NCBI GenBank assembly: GCA_030068075.1
Contig: CM057824.1
Location: 124,114,414 to 124,178,413, forward strand
DNA: 64,000 nt
Reading direction: 5' to 3'
Source: Paguma larvata
Lineage: Eukaryota > Chordata > Mammalia > Carnivora > Viverridae
Part shown: positions 1 through 11,559 of the stretch, in pieces
How positions within the stretch are numbered: the first letter of the stretch is position 1
How the letters are laid out: each line of letters begins with the position of its first letter
Notes under the pieces: generated by a model
What the model was told of the DNA's origin: nothing
Databases searched by the model: none
The model's input: the letters and a program-made list of their open reading frames with translations, nothing else
Program-made: the position numbers and the translations under genes

Positions 1-99
1 CTTTCCTAACCAGAACTCCTCTCTCAGACTCTGTGCTTCCTTCACTCTCTGCCCTCACTCACTAGCGGCTCTTATCCAGGCTCTGCCTCTAAATATTCT

Positions 100-1112
100 C
101 TTTCTAGCTGAGACTCTTCAGTCTATATCCCGAGCCTAGGTGTCTCCCCAGTACTGAAGAATTTTATATCCAACTTTCTGCTAGTATCTTTGCTAGACAT
201 CTACTATGTATATCAAGCGACACATACAGTACTAACATCTGCCCTTAAAACTACTCTTAGGACAATGTTCTCCATTTCAGTAAATGGTAATCCCAACCTT
301 CAGTTGCTCAGAAAAGAATCCCTGGAATTTCCCATTCTTAAAGTCTTTCTTTTGCTCCCTGATCTATTCTCAAGCTATGTTGACTGTATCTAAAAGTACA
401 TGTTGATTCAAAGTACTTCTTAACTATTTTCATTTCAACCCTACTTAATTAATGAGATAACTCATTTCTCACCTGGATTATTTCACTGATCCAGGCAGTT
501 GCCTGCCTTGAACTTTGCCCTTCCCCTTCAATCTTTTCAAATTTAAGAGGCAAATGGATCCTTCCAAAATAATCATATTTTTTCCTCTTCTCAAAACCTT
601 CCAATGGCTGCCTAGCTCACTCCGAATAATAAGCATCTTTATAAAAGCTTACAAAGTTATCTGTTTTATCCCATCCCCTTCTTCCCTACAAAAGCACAGT
701 CCCTGCTATTATGTCCCTTGGTTACTCTTTTCCAGTCATACTGACTTCCCTCTGTTGTTCAAACATGTCAAGCATTTTGATGCCTCAGAGCCTTTGCTCT
801 GCCTGGAAGGTTTTTCTCTCTGATACCCACACAGCTCCCTCCCTTACCTCCAGGTCTGCTCAGATCACTTCATCAGTGAGGTCCTGCTTACTTAAAATTT
901 CTCCCTTTCCCTAAACTTTCTATATTTCTTTATGCTAATTTTTCTCCATTGCACTTAATACCACCTGACTCCTTGTGTTTTCTTGATTTATTTCTTGTGT
1001 CCCACACTCATCTACGCTCCACAAGAAGAGGAGTTTCTGGCTGTGTTTACTGGAGTAACTCAGGTACCTAGAAAAGAACCTCACATAATATTTTAATGAG
1101 GTATTGAATGAG
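100..1112 (+). mobile_element. LINE-2 (L2) 3' region, about 1 kb
   Basis: This is an old, diverged L2 retrotransposon copy in sense orientation. Recognisable L2 blocks occur in the right order: a ccatttcagtaaatgg block near 272-288, a ctcacctggattatttcac block near 468-486, a tcaaaaccttccaatggctgcc block near 591-612, a cctcagagcctttgctctgcctgg block near 783-806, and the terminal ttgaatgag near 1104. The left edge is vague and may reach the window start. Open frames inside it (for example 515-823) are chance frames in a dead element. The order of several blocks makes the family call firm; the boundaries are not. Confidence 0.8.
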
Positions 1113-1817
1113 TATATTTTGTATACTCTTTAGATATATATTTCACGTACATATTTCAAAAAAGGCAGTACAGAGAATAAGAATAAAATATCTTCATGGT
1201 TTCCACACACAATCTGGTTTAAAAGTTTTACTATTTCTTTTAATAAAAATCAAATGCTATTATATAATAAGGAGTTTTATTAAAATTAATGTTGTATAAC
1301 AAGCTGTTTTGCCATCATGTGGACAAATTAAGATATCAAAAATTAATAGGTGAGTTCATGCAATTTTACCAGAAAAGAGATGAGATTAAGGAAACTTCAT
1401 TAAATGGGTGAGGATGGGTGGAATCAATATAATTTTGTGATTAGAAGTATAGCATTAGAAATGATTTATTATTGCATTATTAAAGTCAAAAATGTTCTAC
1501 TTTATACTATTTACTATTTATTTATCTCGTTAGCTGGACTAGCAAACAAGTGTCATCTAAAATATATATTTAGACACTACAATTTTCCACAAAGACATTC
1601 GCATGGACATTTGCAATGCTTTCTGGGTAATCAGCATTTTAAAATACTCCCTCTATGGTTGGGAGATTTCTAAGTTTATAGTCAAGATAGAAGACAGAAA
1701 ACCTGACTCCATAGGCACCTTGGAAGCTGACCTCTATAGTCACATGACTTGGTGCTTCCAATCAGATTCACTCATATACAACTTAGCGACAGAAGGGAGT
1801 TAAGAAAACAAGCACCA
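1113..1817. other. Unassigned AT-rich noncoding stretch
   Basis: I recognise no repeat, gene or RNA here. The open frames at 1404-1673 and 1603-1803 overlap each other and give low-complexity products with no family resemblance. Confidence 0.5.
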
Positions 1818-2046
1818 TGGGGTGCTTGGGTGGCTCTGTTGGTTGAGCATGAGACCTCTTGATTCTGCTCAGATCATGATCCCATGGTCCCAGGGTGAGG
1901 GACTGAGCCCTGGTCAGCCAAGGCATGGAGCCTGCTTAAGATTCTGTCTTCCGCTGCCTCTGCCCGCTCCCCATGCCACTCTTGCACTCTCTCTCTTTTT
2001 AAAAAACTAATATATATATTTATATATAATAATAATAATAATAATA
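1818..2046 (+). mobile_element. Can-SINE, + orientation, with (TA)/(AAT) tail
   Basis: A tRNA-derived head (ggggtgcttgggtggctctg) is followed by the atcatgatcccatgg block, a CT-rich tract and a tail that has decayed into TA and AAT repeats (about 2009-2046). Imperfect target-site duplications of the form agaaaacaagcacca / agaaaacagttacca flank it at about 1804 and 2046, so it is a moderately old insertion. Confidence 0.9.
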
Positions 2047-2424
2047 GAAAACAGTTACCACTTGCAAGGTTCTATTCTTAGCCCTAAGACTAAATAAATA
2101 ATTTTGTGTTAAACGTAAGCCACGCCTATAATTTAATTATTTATTACAGTTTATAACATGTACAATCAAAACTTATAGTTTCATGTAACAGCTAAAATGA
2201 ATAAATTAGCAACTCTTTCTCATAAAACTACATCTGTAGTCTTTCCCAGGTAGGAATATAATCATTTTTTCCTTTAGTGGAGAAAGCTGATGTCTTATAA
2301 TTCTTTATATAATCAACAACCCACTCTGCCTGAGTGCAGAGGTACTCAGTAGATAATTTCTAAGTGACAAGGTATGTTAGTTATAATAAATGTACGCATT
2401 AGAAATCAGGAAGTGAGAGGGCCC

Positions 2425-2622
2425 ATCATCATGGAAAGAGCAAGAATTTCAGAATCATCCAGTCCTGTTGTATGACCTTAAAATTCACCTGAACTGCCCT
2501 TTACGTCACTTTTCCCTCTATAAAATGGGGATGAATGACAGTGCCTACTTTGCAGGACTGAGATAATTAAGTCAAGCCCTATATTTTAAAGTTGTTGGCA
2601 CACATGAAGTACTCAATTCAAA
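2425..2622 (+). mobile_element. MIR SINE
   Basis: Sense-orientation MIR blocks are visible: tgtatgacctta, the core ctataaaatggggatgaatgacagtgcctac near 2519-2549 (diverged), and the 3' piece ggcacacatgaagtactcaat near 2596-2616. It is an ancient mammalian SINE with no coding role. Confidence 0.8.
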
Positions 2623-3584
2623 TCGTAACTAGTTAAAGATTTTAGAATACCCTACATTCTAGATGTGGGAACATAATCCTGTTTGAGGCTGCAGAACATG
2701 TCATATCTAACTGCATGGAAAGATACTTTAAAGCATAATTCAGACAAAATGTATCAGATAGTGTAAATCTTATATGAGGCCGAAATTGCTGGTATGCATT
2801 AGTAAATAGTTATGGACTTGGACCTAAATGTTACTATCTGTACTAGGACATAAACCATGTAACAAAATGCAAATTATTTAACGGCAATTTAGCCATGTTT
2901 TGCAGAGTAATAGTATCTATTTCCACCAAGGTTACTCTAATTAGAACCAATGAGACTCATTAAAACTAAAAAACACATCTAGTACACCAACGCCTTAGCA
3001 GACAAAAATAAAATCGAGCACATTGGTGCGATATCTCTTCTTTTGTTATTTACCTTCAAGTAAGGTGCTTCTGCAATGTTTCTTTAGGGATTTGTATCCC
3101 TTAATATACTGAAATGTTGTATAAAAATGCTCTAATCAATACACATATTGGAAAAGTAGTTAATCCTGCATTTTTATTATTCAGATGCAGGTGTAGAGGA
3201 TCACGGCAGAAAAGGCTGTAAGTCTATGTTTTGCCTGAAGGATTTCAGACACGGACTGATGCTTCACTGGTTTCTCAGTGAAGAGAGTGAACAGTACCAG
3301 AGGCCTGAGAGGAAGGCGAGGTTGCAGGGTTCTGTGGAGCATGGCAGCAAAGCAGAGCGGGGGCAAGTCAAGGGCAGGCTCTCCGCACCAGACAAGCCTG
3401 TCAGAGGGTATCAGGAGCTCGCACCTGACTGGGGTTCAGTGGTAGAATTTTCTTTACTGACAGGTGCCTGGAACATCTGTAGCTTCCCAGTACTCTCTTT
3501 GGGAATAGAAACCACGGTATAAGCCAAGTAATGGTATATATGTAGAATCTTGACAGGTGGACCAGATTAAACAACAACAACAAC
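2623..3584. other. Mostly unassigned noncoding stretch
   Basis: AT-rich unique DNA up to about 3180, then a locally GC-richer block (about 3190-3500) that holds the tRNA-Gly-like fragment listed separately. Open frames on both strands (3226-3522 plus, 3401-3675 minus) overlap and show no recognisable domain. Confidence 0.45.
3431..3452 (+). other. tRNA-Gly-like A-box fragment
   Basis: The bases ggttcagtggtagaatttt match the D-arm and A box of eukaryotic tRNA-Gly(GCC) almost exactly. No anticodon stem, B box or 3' acceptor half follows at the expected spacing, so this is at best a truncated tRNA-derived fragment or a chance match, not a working tRNA. Confidence 0.3.
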
Positions 3585-3588
3585 AACG
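3572..3588. repeat. (CAA)n microsatellite
   Basis: A short run of about five CAA units at the left edge of the L2 remnant. Confidence 0.8.
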
Positions 3589-4030
3589 AAAATATCCTAG
3601 GCAAAAGAGCAACGTGTGAAGAGTTGTGAGAGTTTTGAAAAAGAATGACACATTTTGGGAACTGTCAGTGGTCAATGGCTGGAGTCCGGAGAGTATTAAG
3701 GAAATGATGGGGAAGAAAACTGGAAAGATAGATTTGGCCTAGAAAATGAAGACTCTTGCAGGCCAAGCTATCTGACTTCTAGGCTTACTGAGTATGGACA
3801 CATAAAGTGATGGGTGGGACGGGATATGACTGTTGATAGATCTCACCCAAGGAGCTCTCTCTTCTCCACAGAGAAGGATGCATGCAAGGCCAGAGGATAA
3901 AGGGAATAGTCAGTTTAGGCTCCTAAGGAGGCTATTGATGCCTCCTTTTGAGCAGTTGAATGGATGAAATAACAACGAACGGATGGGAAAAGGATGGAAC
4001 CAGAAACAAGAAAATGTATGTAGAAGACAC
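3585..4030 (-). mobile_element. L2 LINE remnant, minus strand
   Basis: Read on the plus strand, this shows the antisense L2 pattern: a gcaacgtgtgaagagttg block near 3610, an aactggaaagatagatttgg block near 3719, and ggaggctattg near 3927. It is heavily diverged, and the edges are uncertain. Confidence 0.55.
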
Positions 4031-4226
4031 AGCTCCTGATGGTATTAACTGACATCTTTGTATGATTAATCATTAGACTGACATTTCACCATAATTAACA
4101 TTTTGTTTGGCATTTCAGCATGAGTTACTGCCAAACGACAGAGTGATTTCTTTATATACACTCTGTCTTTAAAAAAATGTATAAAGTAGATTTACTATGA
4201 TTTTACTTTAAAAATCCCTTTGAATA

Positions 4227-4450
4227 GGGGTGCCTGGGTGGCTCAATTGGTTAAGGGTCTGACTTCAGCTTTAGTCATGATCTCATGGTTTGTGAGTTTG
4301 AGCCCCACATTGGGTTCTGCGTTCTCAGCATGGAGCCCACATTGGATCCTGTGTCTCCCTTTCTCTCTCTCTCTCTCTGCCCCTCCCCTGCTCGGGCTCA
4401 CTCTCTCTCTCAAAAATAAATAAATCTTTAAAAATAAAACAAAAACAAAA
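4227..4450 (+). mobile_element. Can-SINE, + orientation
   Basis: Full structure: head ggggtgcctgggtggctcaa, the tcatgatctcatgg block, a CT microsatellite (about 4360-4378), and the tail tcaaaaataaataaatc. Imperfect target-site duplications aaatccctttgaata / aaaccccttagaata lie at about 4212 and 4448. The reverse complement gives the minus-strand frame at 4243-4497, which is not a gene. Confidence 0.95.
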
Positions 4451-4517
4451 CCCCTTAGAATAAAATTGGTGATAGGGACAAATACTCCCATAAGCACCTA
4501 TTTTTTCAAATACTATT

Positions 4518-4713
4518 TTTCTAAGTGCTTTAGAAATATTAACTCATAGTAACTTCACAGCAACCTATATGGAGTGGGTACTATTATTATTTTCATTCCA
4601 CAGGTGAAGAACTTGGGGTTCAGAGAGGTTGAGAACTTCTCCAAATTTCTATGCTTAGTATGTGGTGAAGTTGGGATTTGAATTCAGGCAGTCTAATCAT
4701 TAGACTGTGCTTA
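4518..4713 (-). mobile_element. MIR SINE, minus strand
   Basis: Antisense MIR blocks in order: ctaagtgctttagaaatattaactca, gggtactattattattttcattccacaggtgaagaa (about 4576-4611, diverged), cagagaggttgag, and ttgggatttgaattcaggcagtct. Confidence 0.85.
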
Positions 4714-6417
4714 AGAAAATATGTAATAGGATCAAAGAATTCTATAATCATTTGGTACCTTTTGAGCTAGATTTTTGGTTTTACCACCTTCTTATTATGG
4801 AGTGCTTGCAAGAATTTGAGTAAAACAATTTTCAGCAGGTAATGTAAGGTGGTTTGCAATTCTGCAGTGAATTTACAGTTTAGTTACAACTTGTGAGACC
4901 ACAGTGTAGGAAACTTCTATCTTCTGAAAAGAGGAGTGCATATATACCCATAGCAGCGCTTATATACAGGTGGTGAAAGCATGATGCGGTTTAAATAATC
5001 TAATGGCATGTTATAAAATCTCCAACATACATAAACATGTGAAAAATAAAATAAATGGGTCAACCTAAATCATTTTCTTGCCAAACAAAATATAAACCAA
5101 AAAAAGATGTCTTATACACAATGTTTCCAGTGATAGGGTTTTATCTGTACACATCTAAAGTTTAAAACAAAATAGAAAGCAATTTCGGTTTAGCATTTGC
5201 CTCTATAGCACACACCTCCTACTCCAATAGTTAAATAGAGAGTGACTATTTTGTTTTTAATGTTAGTATAAACTCAGGACCAACTACTATTTTGTTATTT
5301 TTTTTTATGTATAACATAGGATTAGAACTGGTCTCTAAGCTTTAGTGTTTGCAAGCTAATTAAGAAGCCATACATTTTGCCACTGGTCATAAGGTATGTA
5401 AAGGTTCATATAAATATATAAGTGTAAATATATTTTTCATAACTTTTTGTCTACTGATGGTAGAGCCATTTACAAAAAGGTGAATATTAAACAAATAAAA
5501 TTAGTATTAGATAATTAAGTGACGCATTTCATAGCTTTACTATCACTCTTATTTTCCTATCCTGGATTAGGAGCTGGGATACCTCAGTCACATCAAACAC
5601 AGTGACTCCAAACTCTCAAGTTGTGGTTCCAATGAGGATTACATCGTCGAACATAGTTCTTTTTTTTTTTTTTTCATTTTTTGCTTTGCAGTAAGCCTTT
5701 CATTTACAAATGGATTTTTATTATCTATAGATAGTGCGAATTACGCCAGTTAAACTCATTCAAGATTAATTTTCATTTGAGAAGTGCAAAATGTGTCACT
5801 CTTCCTTTACACGGGCAAATATCCATAGCTCCCATTAAAGTTTCATGAGAATAAACAGCATATTAAAGGAAACCTCATGGAGAAATGGCATTGAGTCATA
5901 TATACAGATAACTCTGACATTTGGTGGGATAAAGAAATATCACTTTGACATTAGCCTTTGCTAAGATTTTAAAATAAAACACAGCATTGCTCTTTCTTTT
6001 GTTTCATTGAGGTAAGTTCACTCAACATCATTTATAATCCCCCCTACCTACTGGTTACAATTTTATGTATGAAAGTATTCAATTTCCTCCATTGAAAATG
6101 TTTTATATTTGCAAGCCTTAAGCCCAGCAACACTGATATTTATTTTTACTATTATTTAATTTTTATGAATTCTGCCTAGTGTAGAGTAAGAGAAAATTGC
6201 TTGCGAGCTTCATTAGGACTTCCATCTGAATCAGAAAGGAGAACAGTTTCTCTCAGAGTAAATAACCACTGAGAGCTCCAAGTGATGTTAGGTGCCAGTC
6301 ACGGGATCTGAGTCCACCCCAGCCGAATGATTTAACAATTTTGAGTTATATTACCCAGGAGGGCTTTGCTGTTATGAATCTATCCTCCTCAGTAGGTTTT
6401 GCAGTTGAAACTCCTGT

Positions 6418-6519
6418 CTAATGGTGTGTGCTAATACATAATGATAATGTCCTTCACTGAGCCTCTCTCTAATGGTGTGTGTTACTTTGTAATGATAATA
6501 TGCTGGAGTGCAACAATAA
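6418..6519 (+). repeat. Imperfect 51-bp tandem duplication
   Basis: The block ctaatggtgtgtg occurs at 6418-6430 and again at 6469-6481. In both copies it is followed at the same spacing by taatgataat, giving a two-copy repeat with a 51-bp period and substitutions between copies. Confidence 0.75.
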
Positions 6520-7262
6520 CTTTAATATCCCTACTCTGTGGAGAAGAATGCACTTCAAATATTACAGTGCTTATGAATGATCTCAACTCCTATCTCTCCC
6601 AAATTGGAAAACAGAGAGTAAATAAAATGAAGAAGAATCACAAACCCTATTTTGTCAATTCACCGCACAAGAAGAGGAATTGGTCTGTGGTAGTTGGTTA
6701 GGACACAAGAAGCTTGAAGGACTAGGGGAAGATTTTTTTTTCTTTCCCTTTTTTCTCACGCTCTCTATTCTAACACAGATGCTCGGGGTTTATAATTACT
6801 TACTCTCCAAGTGGCCCTCTAAAAGGATCCCTTTTTAGTGGAACAGATGTTAAGGGAATCACTGTGCTTAAATACTTTTGGGGGGCGAACCTACTTTAAG
6901 GTTTTTCTTGTAGGCGCTCCTTTCATTGTTTCCAACTAATATAGCAGCATAGTAAGAGTAAATCAAATTAATGCCTAATGTTTTACACCTGAGTACTTAG
7001 AGCTTTATTTACAGTGGAAAAGTCATCTACTGAAAACATCCATGCTTTTCCTTTTATTAAGGTAGGTCATTTTTAAATATAATGGGATGTGGGTGTCAGG
7101 GTCTAATACACAGGAGAAATGCTATATTGTTTGAAAAGAAGAACATACTAGTGAGAAAGCAAAATACCTACTCTATTCCTATGGGAAAATTATATCATAG
7201 GAATCGTCAGGTGAGTATGGAGAATCAGATAATATGATATTGAAACTTGTGAAAAATGCTAA

Positions 7263-7314
7263 CAAGCATATATATTATAAAGGGTAGGCAAGCATATATA
7301 TTATAAAGGGTAGG
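7263..7314 (+). repeat. Perfect 26-bp tandem duplication
   Basis: A unit beginning caagcatatatattataaag and ending ggtagg is repeated exactly, at 7263-7288 and 7289-7314. Identity of the two copies implies recent slippage or duplication. Confidence 0.95.
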
Positions 7315-7489
7315 AAGAGATGTGGTAATTATTTTTATAAAAATCTATTCAAGTCCTTATTTCCTGACTTCAGATTTAATTTGCTTTGGCTAAAGATCTC
7401 ACAATACTTCAATTAATAAAACAGTGATGGTGAAAATATAAACAACTAAGTTTTATTATAAGTTAATAGTAAAAAAAAAAATAAAAGCA

Positions 7490-7685
7490 ATTGCTATTTA
7501 TTGAGCATTTACAATGTGCCAGGTATAGAGAAGTACTTTTACATTTATTATCTCACTCAATTCTTTGAAAAATCCTATGATATACATGCTATTTTTGCTC
7601 TCATTTAAAAGTCAATATCATGCCCAAGGTCAAACTTCTAAGCAAAACAGGGAAACCATGGAGTGCAGAGCTTTAGAGAATGCCC
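7490..7685 (-). mobile_element. MIR SINE, minus strand
   Basis: Antisense MIR blocks: ctatttattgagcatttaca, atgtgccaggtatagag, tttacatttattatctcactcaat (about 7539-7562), and tgcccaaggtcaaac. The 86-residue frame at 7565-7825 begins inside it and is not a gene. Confidence 0.85.
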
Positions 7686-8164
7686 ACATGGCTCACGATA
7701 AAGTATGTAAGATGTTTCTACCTGTTGGAAAAAATGAACTCCCAGAAGGGAGATATCAAGAGCTGACACTTAATTTCTTTATTCCCTTGAGATTTTATAG
7801 CTGCCAAATTTGCCCAACTTTGTAAATTTCCCTAGATCCAACTGTTAAGTATCATTGCAAAGTGCATACAAGGAAAGAAGAAAGGTTTTATTTGGGGGAA
7901 AAGATGTAGGTAGTGAATTCATTGATAGTGTGTTTCGGAAAAAAAATATATATTAGCATATCAATTTCTAATTAGTTTTTGAAAAATTAACTTTCAAGAA
8001 ACATCAAGCTATAGTTATTGACAATATGGTATATTAAATGTTTTTCTGGCACTCTTAAGAGGATGGTTCCATTTTAAGATACCGGGAGTCTAGCCCAAGC
8101 CCAGCAACTTCTCAGCTTAAACTGGAGTGATAAGAAAGGTCAGAACTATATAGGACTCAGGAGG

Positions 8165-8350
8165 ATTAATCTTCAACCAAACTCTGCCACTTGCTAGTTT
8201 TGTAAAATTAGGTGACTTATTTACATTCTGAGCCTCTGGTTCCTCATCTAAACATAGGAATACTAAATTACGTATTCTATATGTTATGAAGGTCAAAAGT
8301 GATGATATATGTAACCCTGTTTGTACACCACAAAGCCAAATGCAAATACA
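8165..8350 (+). mobile_element. MIR SINE
   Basis: Sense MIR blocks: aaactctgccacttgctagt, a ctgagcctctggttcctcatctaaacatagg stretch near 8229-8259, and a diverged 3' half. The 3' end is hard to place. Confidence 0.7.
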
Positions 8351-8409
8351 TTGAACTATTATTTTTTATTAATAAGGTAAAAATATGTGATTTACATAAG
8401 TGGTTTTTA

Positions 8410-8628
8410 TTTTTTTTAATTTTTTTAATGTTTATTTATTTTTGAGAGACATAGAGGCACAGTGTGAACAGGGGAAGGGCAGAGAGAGAGGGAGACAAAG
8501 AATCGGAAGCAGGCTCCAGGCTCTGAGCCGTCAGTACAGAACCTGACGCGGGGCTCGAACTCACAGACCGCGAGATCATGACCTGAGCTGAAGTCGGCCG
8601 CCCAACCGACTGAGCCAGCCAGGCACCC
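8410..8628 (-). mobile_element. Can-SINE, minus strand, 15-bp perfect TSD
   Basis: A reversed Can-SINE: T-rich tail at 8410-8441, GA-rich tract, the gatcatgacctgagctgaag block, and the head ending ccaggcacccca. Perfect 15-bp target-site duplications (cataagtggttttta) lie at 8395-8409 and 8629-8643. The intact duplication and low divergence mark it as one of the younger insertions here. The minus frame 8425-8631 is its translated body. Confidence 0.97.
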
Positions 8629-8643
8629 CATAAGTGGTTTTTA

Positions 8644-10599
8644 AAGACAGGATTATGAGGTATGAAGGCACTAACAAGGTTAAAGCATTAATCCATACCT
8701 ACTGACTATATTCCATCTACTCCAAAACTTCAGTTTTGGTTCTTGCCCATTCCTATATAAATTCCTTGAGAACAAAGGTGATCTAGCACATAGATCTGCA
8801 TATTCAAAATGAATGCTCAGAAGTCTGTTAAATGGAACAATTCTTATTATTAAGAATTTGATCTTACTGTCCAGGTGAGACTAATAAATTATGTGCATTA
8901 ATGACCAAAAACTCTGTGTTGGAACAGGAATTCTCAATCCTGAATTTCCATTTAAAAATAAATAAATCAAAGAAAAACTAAACAACTCAATTGACCTTAA
9001 AAAATAAAGCAAAAAAAAAAATCACACTAGATCAATTGATTCAGAATCTTTAAGAATGATAAAGTTTCAAAATTATTTTTTTTAAATCTCCCAGGCTATA
9101 ATAAGTGGAGAGATCAAAGAACCATTGATCCAGAGTCAGAATTTTAGTTTAATTCACTTTGCTGGAAATTTAGAATGGTTAAATAATAGATTTATGTTAA
9201 AAGCATAGAACTTCAATTGAGTTTTGGCCATAATCTTGTCAACAAAGAGAAATTATTTCTGAAAAATACCAGGTCTTATGGTGAAGAGCTGAGGAAGCTA
9301 GCTTTCTTTAACATTTAGCAGTAAGTGAAGTATGATAGTTTCTAACTATGTCACCCCATTTGTTTCAAATTATTTATGCACAGACATAAACAAGCCATTA
9401 TTTAGTACAGTTAATAACCCATGACAAGTTTCCTTAAAATAAATGGGGTCTCGAAATTCAATTTTATTTATTAGCCAATTTGAATTTTTTTCCTAGGCAT
9501 TTATCCATCAAACATGGCACTGTTATTGCACATGCATTATGCAGCATGTCAAATTAAACCATTGTTGATAAAACAAACATTAGTTATTGAAATGATCCAA
9601 ATGCCAGCTTGAAATGCTGTGTTGTAGCTAATAAATATGCCTAACTTCCAGTGCAGAAAGAGTGGGAAAACATGATAATTTGATTTCTATGCATGTATTT
9701 CATAAAAGTAATGAAAAAAGGAACTCTCACAAAGAACAATGGATTTGTCTTCTATTTTAGTGCTAGGCATATGGTGTTGGCATGAATAAGTGATAATGGT
9801 GTAACAAGTATTATGAGAGATACTAGCAAGTTCTCTCATTTTGTGTCTTTAGCTAAAAACACATTTATTAGCACATTTAATCATGTGAAAAGGCCTTTCT
9901 AGTGCTCAATTTGATATTATTTCTAAGACTCATATTTCCTAGAATTGGGAAGATGGCCTATGATATAGGGATTCAGATCCATTAGCAACGAAGGGACCAA
10001 ATTCCACTTGTTTTTATCACTTCTGAAGTAAAGAACCTATTTGTTGTATGTAAACTTCTTGAACACATACTGATAAGCTTATTTCGAAGTTCTGGGTTTC
10101 ACCTTGATCCTGCATTCTAGTGAGAAGTATTTATTGTGCTGGTTTTAAGACCTTCTAATACAATCTGCCCAGGTCTTCATACAAGATGAACGAAACTTAG
10201 TTTTACAGAGGTCACCAGAATTCTCACAAGTAATTTTACATGCTTAATATTTATATGCTCATCCTCTCATCCTCCTCCTCTCCGTAGCATCTCCCAGAAT
10301 TTTCCAGGAAAGAATCTTTAAGGGCTCTGTGAAGAATCCAATGAACCAGTGAAATCCTCATTTTTTTTCAAAAAATTAAATATTACATATATTTTGGATA
10401 GAAACATGACTCACATTTTAAAATATAACCAGTTGCAGAAAGTTAGATTTAAGATATTAGTTTTCTCCTTTGTCTTAACTTTTATAAAGCATCTACTTCT
10501 TCAGCTGAGCAAATCCTTACGAGAAACAAACTTTTATTAATAACTGGTATGAATTGAGCACTTTATGAATAACTGTCGCTCACGTGCACTACCTGCCTT
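8644..10599. other. Unassigned AT-rich stretch; possible conserved noncoding core
   Basis: No gene or named repeat found. The part at about 9440-9660 lacks repeat character and packs motifs resembling transcription-factor sites: ATGCATTATGCA at 9532-9543, a SOX-like CCATTGTTG at 9559-9567 and a forkhead-like aaacaaaca at about 9571. These are motif matches only, and conservation is untested. Confidence 0.35.
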
Positions 10600-11010
10600 C
10601 CTACAAACGCAGATCTTTGTCTTTCTGGGAGTCAAGCAGCACTCTGGGCATAGGGCATGTCTTAGTGAACATTACAGTTTCTATCTCTGTCTTGAGGGAG
10701 CATGCTTTTTGACCCTGAAAACAGATGTTTAAATAGACATCTACAATTAAAGAATATTATAACCAGTGTGTAGCTGTGGGAGGAAGAGTATACTATGGGA
10801 GTTTATTATAAAAAACAATACAGGCAGAGAAGGATTAGAATAGACTTTCTGAAGGGAGTAATATTTAAACAGATATTCAGAGTTAATAGTATTTTTCCAG
10901 GCAAACCCTGAGGTGGGGGTAGGAGAAAAAGAGAGAAGATAAAGAAGGTATTTCAGATACACATGAAAGCATTTGCATAGGACTGGAAAAAAAGAGGGAA
11001 TGTGTCATGC
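10600..11010 (-). mobile_element. L2 LINE remnant (3' part), minus strand
   Basis: Antisense L2 pattern: gaacattacagtttctatct then cttgagggagcatgc, a ctttctgaagggagtaatattta block near 10845, and aaagcatttgcataggactgg near 10967. With 11560-12045 it forms one longer L2 into which MER20 inserted. Confidence 0.55.
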
Positions 11011-11060
11011 TCTAATAATTCAAATATAGTTATTATTTTTAATATTTAATATCTATAGAA

Positions 11061-11295
11061 AATGTTCTCAGCCTTTGCACTATTGACATTTTTGGCTGGA
11101 TCATTGCTTGTTGTGTGTCAGTATGGGGAAAGTGTTGCCCTGTCCTGTGTGTTATAGGATGTTAGGGAGCATCCCTGGCCTCTACACACTAGATACTGGT
11201 AGCACTCCCATCCTAAGTTGTGACAAACAAAATTGACCCCTTGCATTGCAAAATGTCCCCTGGGAGGCAAAACCACCCCAGATGACAACCGCTGG
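11061..11295 (-). mobile_element. MER20 hAT-type DNA transposon
   Basis: This is a nonautonomous hAT-Charlie element. It shows ctcagcctttgcactattga, a ggatgttagggagcatccctggcctctacac stretch at about 11158-11188, a caaaatgtcccctggga block near 11250 and a degraded terminal inverted repeat (ttctcagcc ... gacaaccgctgg). Length of about 235 bp fits the roughly 220-bp family size. The frames 11118-11415 on both strands come from it and its flank. Confidence 0.85.
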
Positions 11296-11559
11296 TATGG
11301 AGATAATGGACTTGAGAGTGGGACGGGTGTGTATGTGACCAAAGATGAAACTGTGGAGGTCAGCGAAGGTGCATGCTCTTCCACCATAACTTATTTCCAT
11401 TCTGTCCTCCCACATGCAATCTGAAGCGTTTCGTCAAGACCCGGCCCTCCATAATCCTGTCCTTCTCTTCCCACTCAGAGTATGGGAAAGATAACAGAGT
11501 AACAATCCAAGAGGACACAATATCGTTGTCCAAGTCAAAGAGGGATTAGAGAGGAAGGT

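Larger units (their letters stand above)
4714..7489. other. Long unassigned AT-rich stretch with two local duplications
   Basis: I see no gene, SINE or LINE I can name. It includes a poly-T run at about 5660-5674, an imperfect 51-bp tandem duplication starting at 6418, and a perfect 26-bp tandem duplication at 7263-7314. The 6180-6480 part is not repeat-like and could be conserved noncoding DNA; this is a guess. Confidence 0.45.

Noticed and set aside
515..823. 102-codon plus-strand frame
   Set aside because: Inside the L2 copy at the window start.
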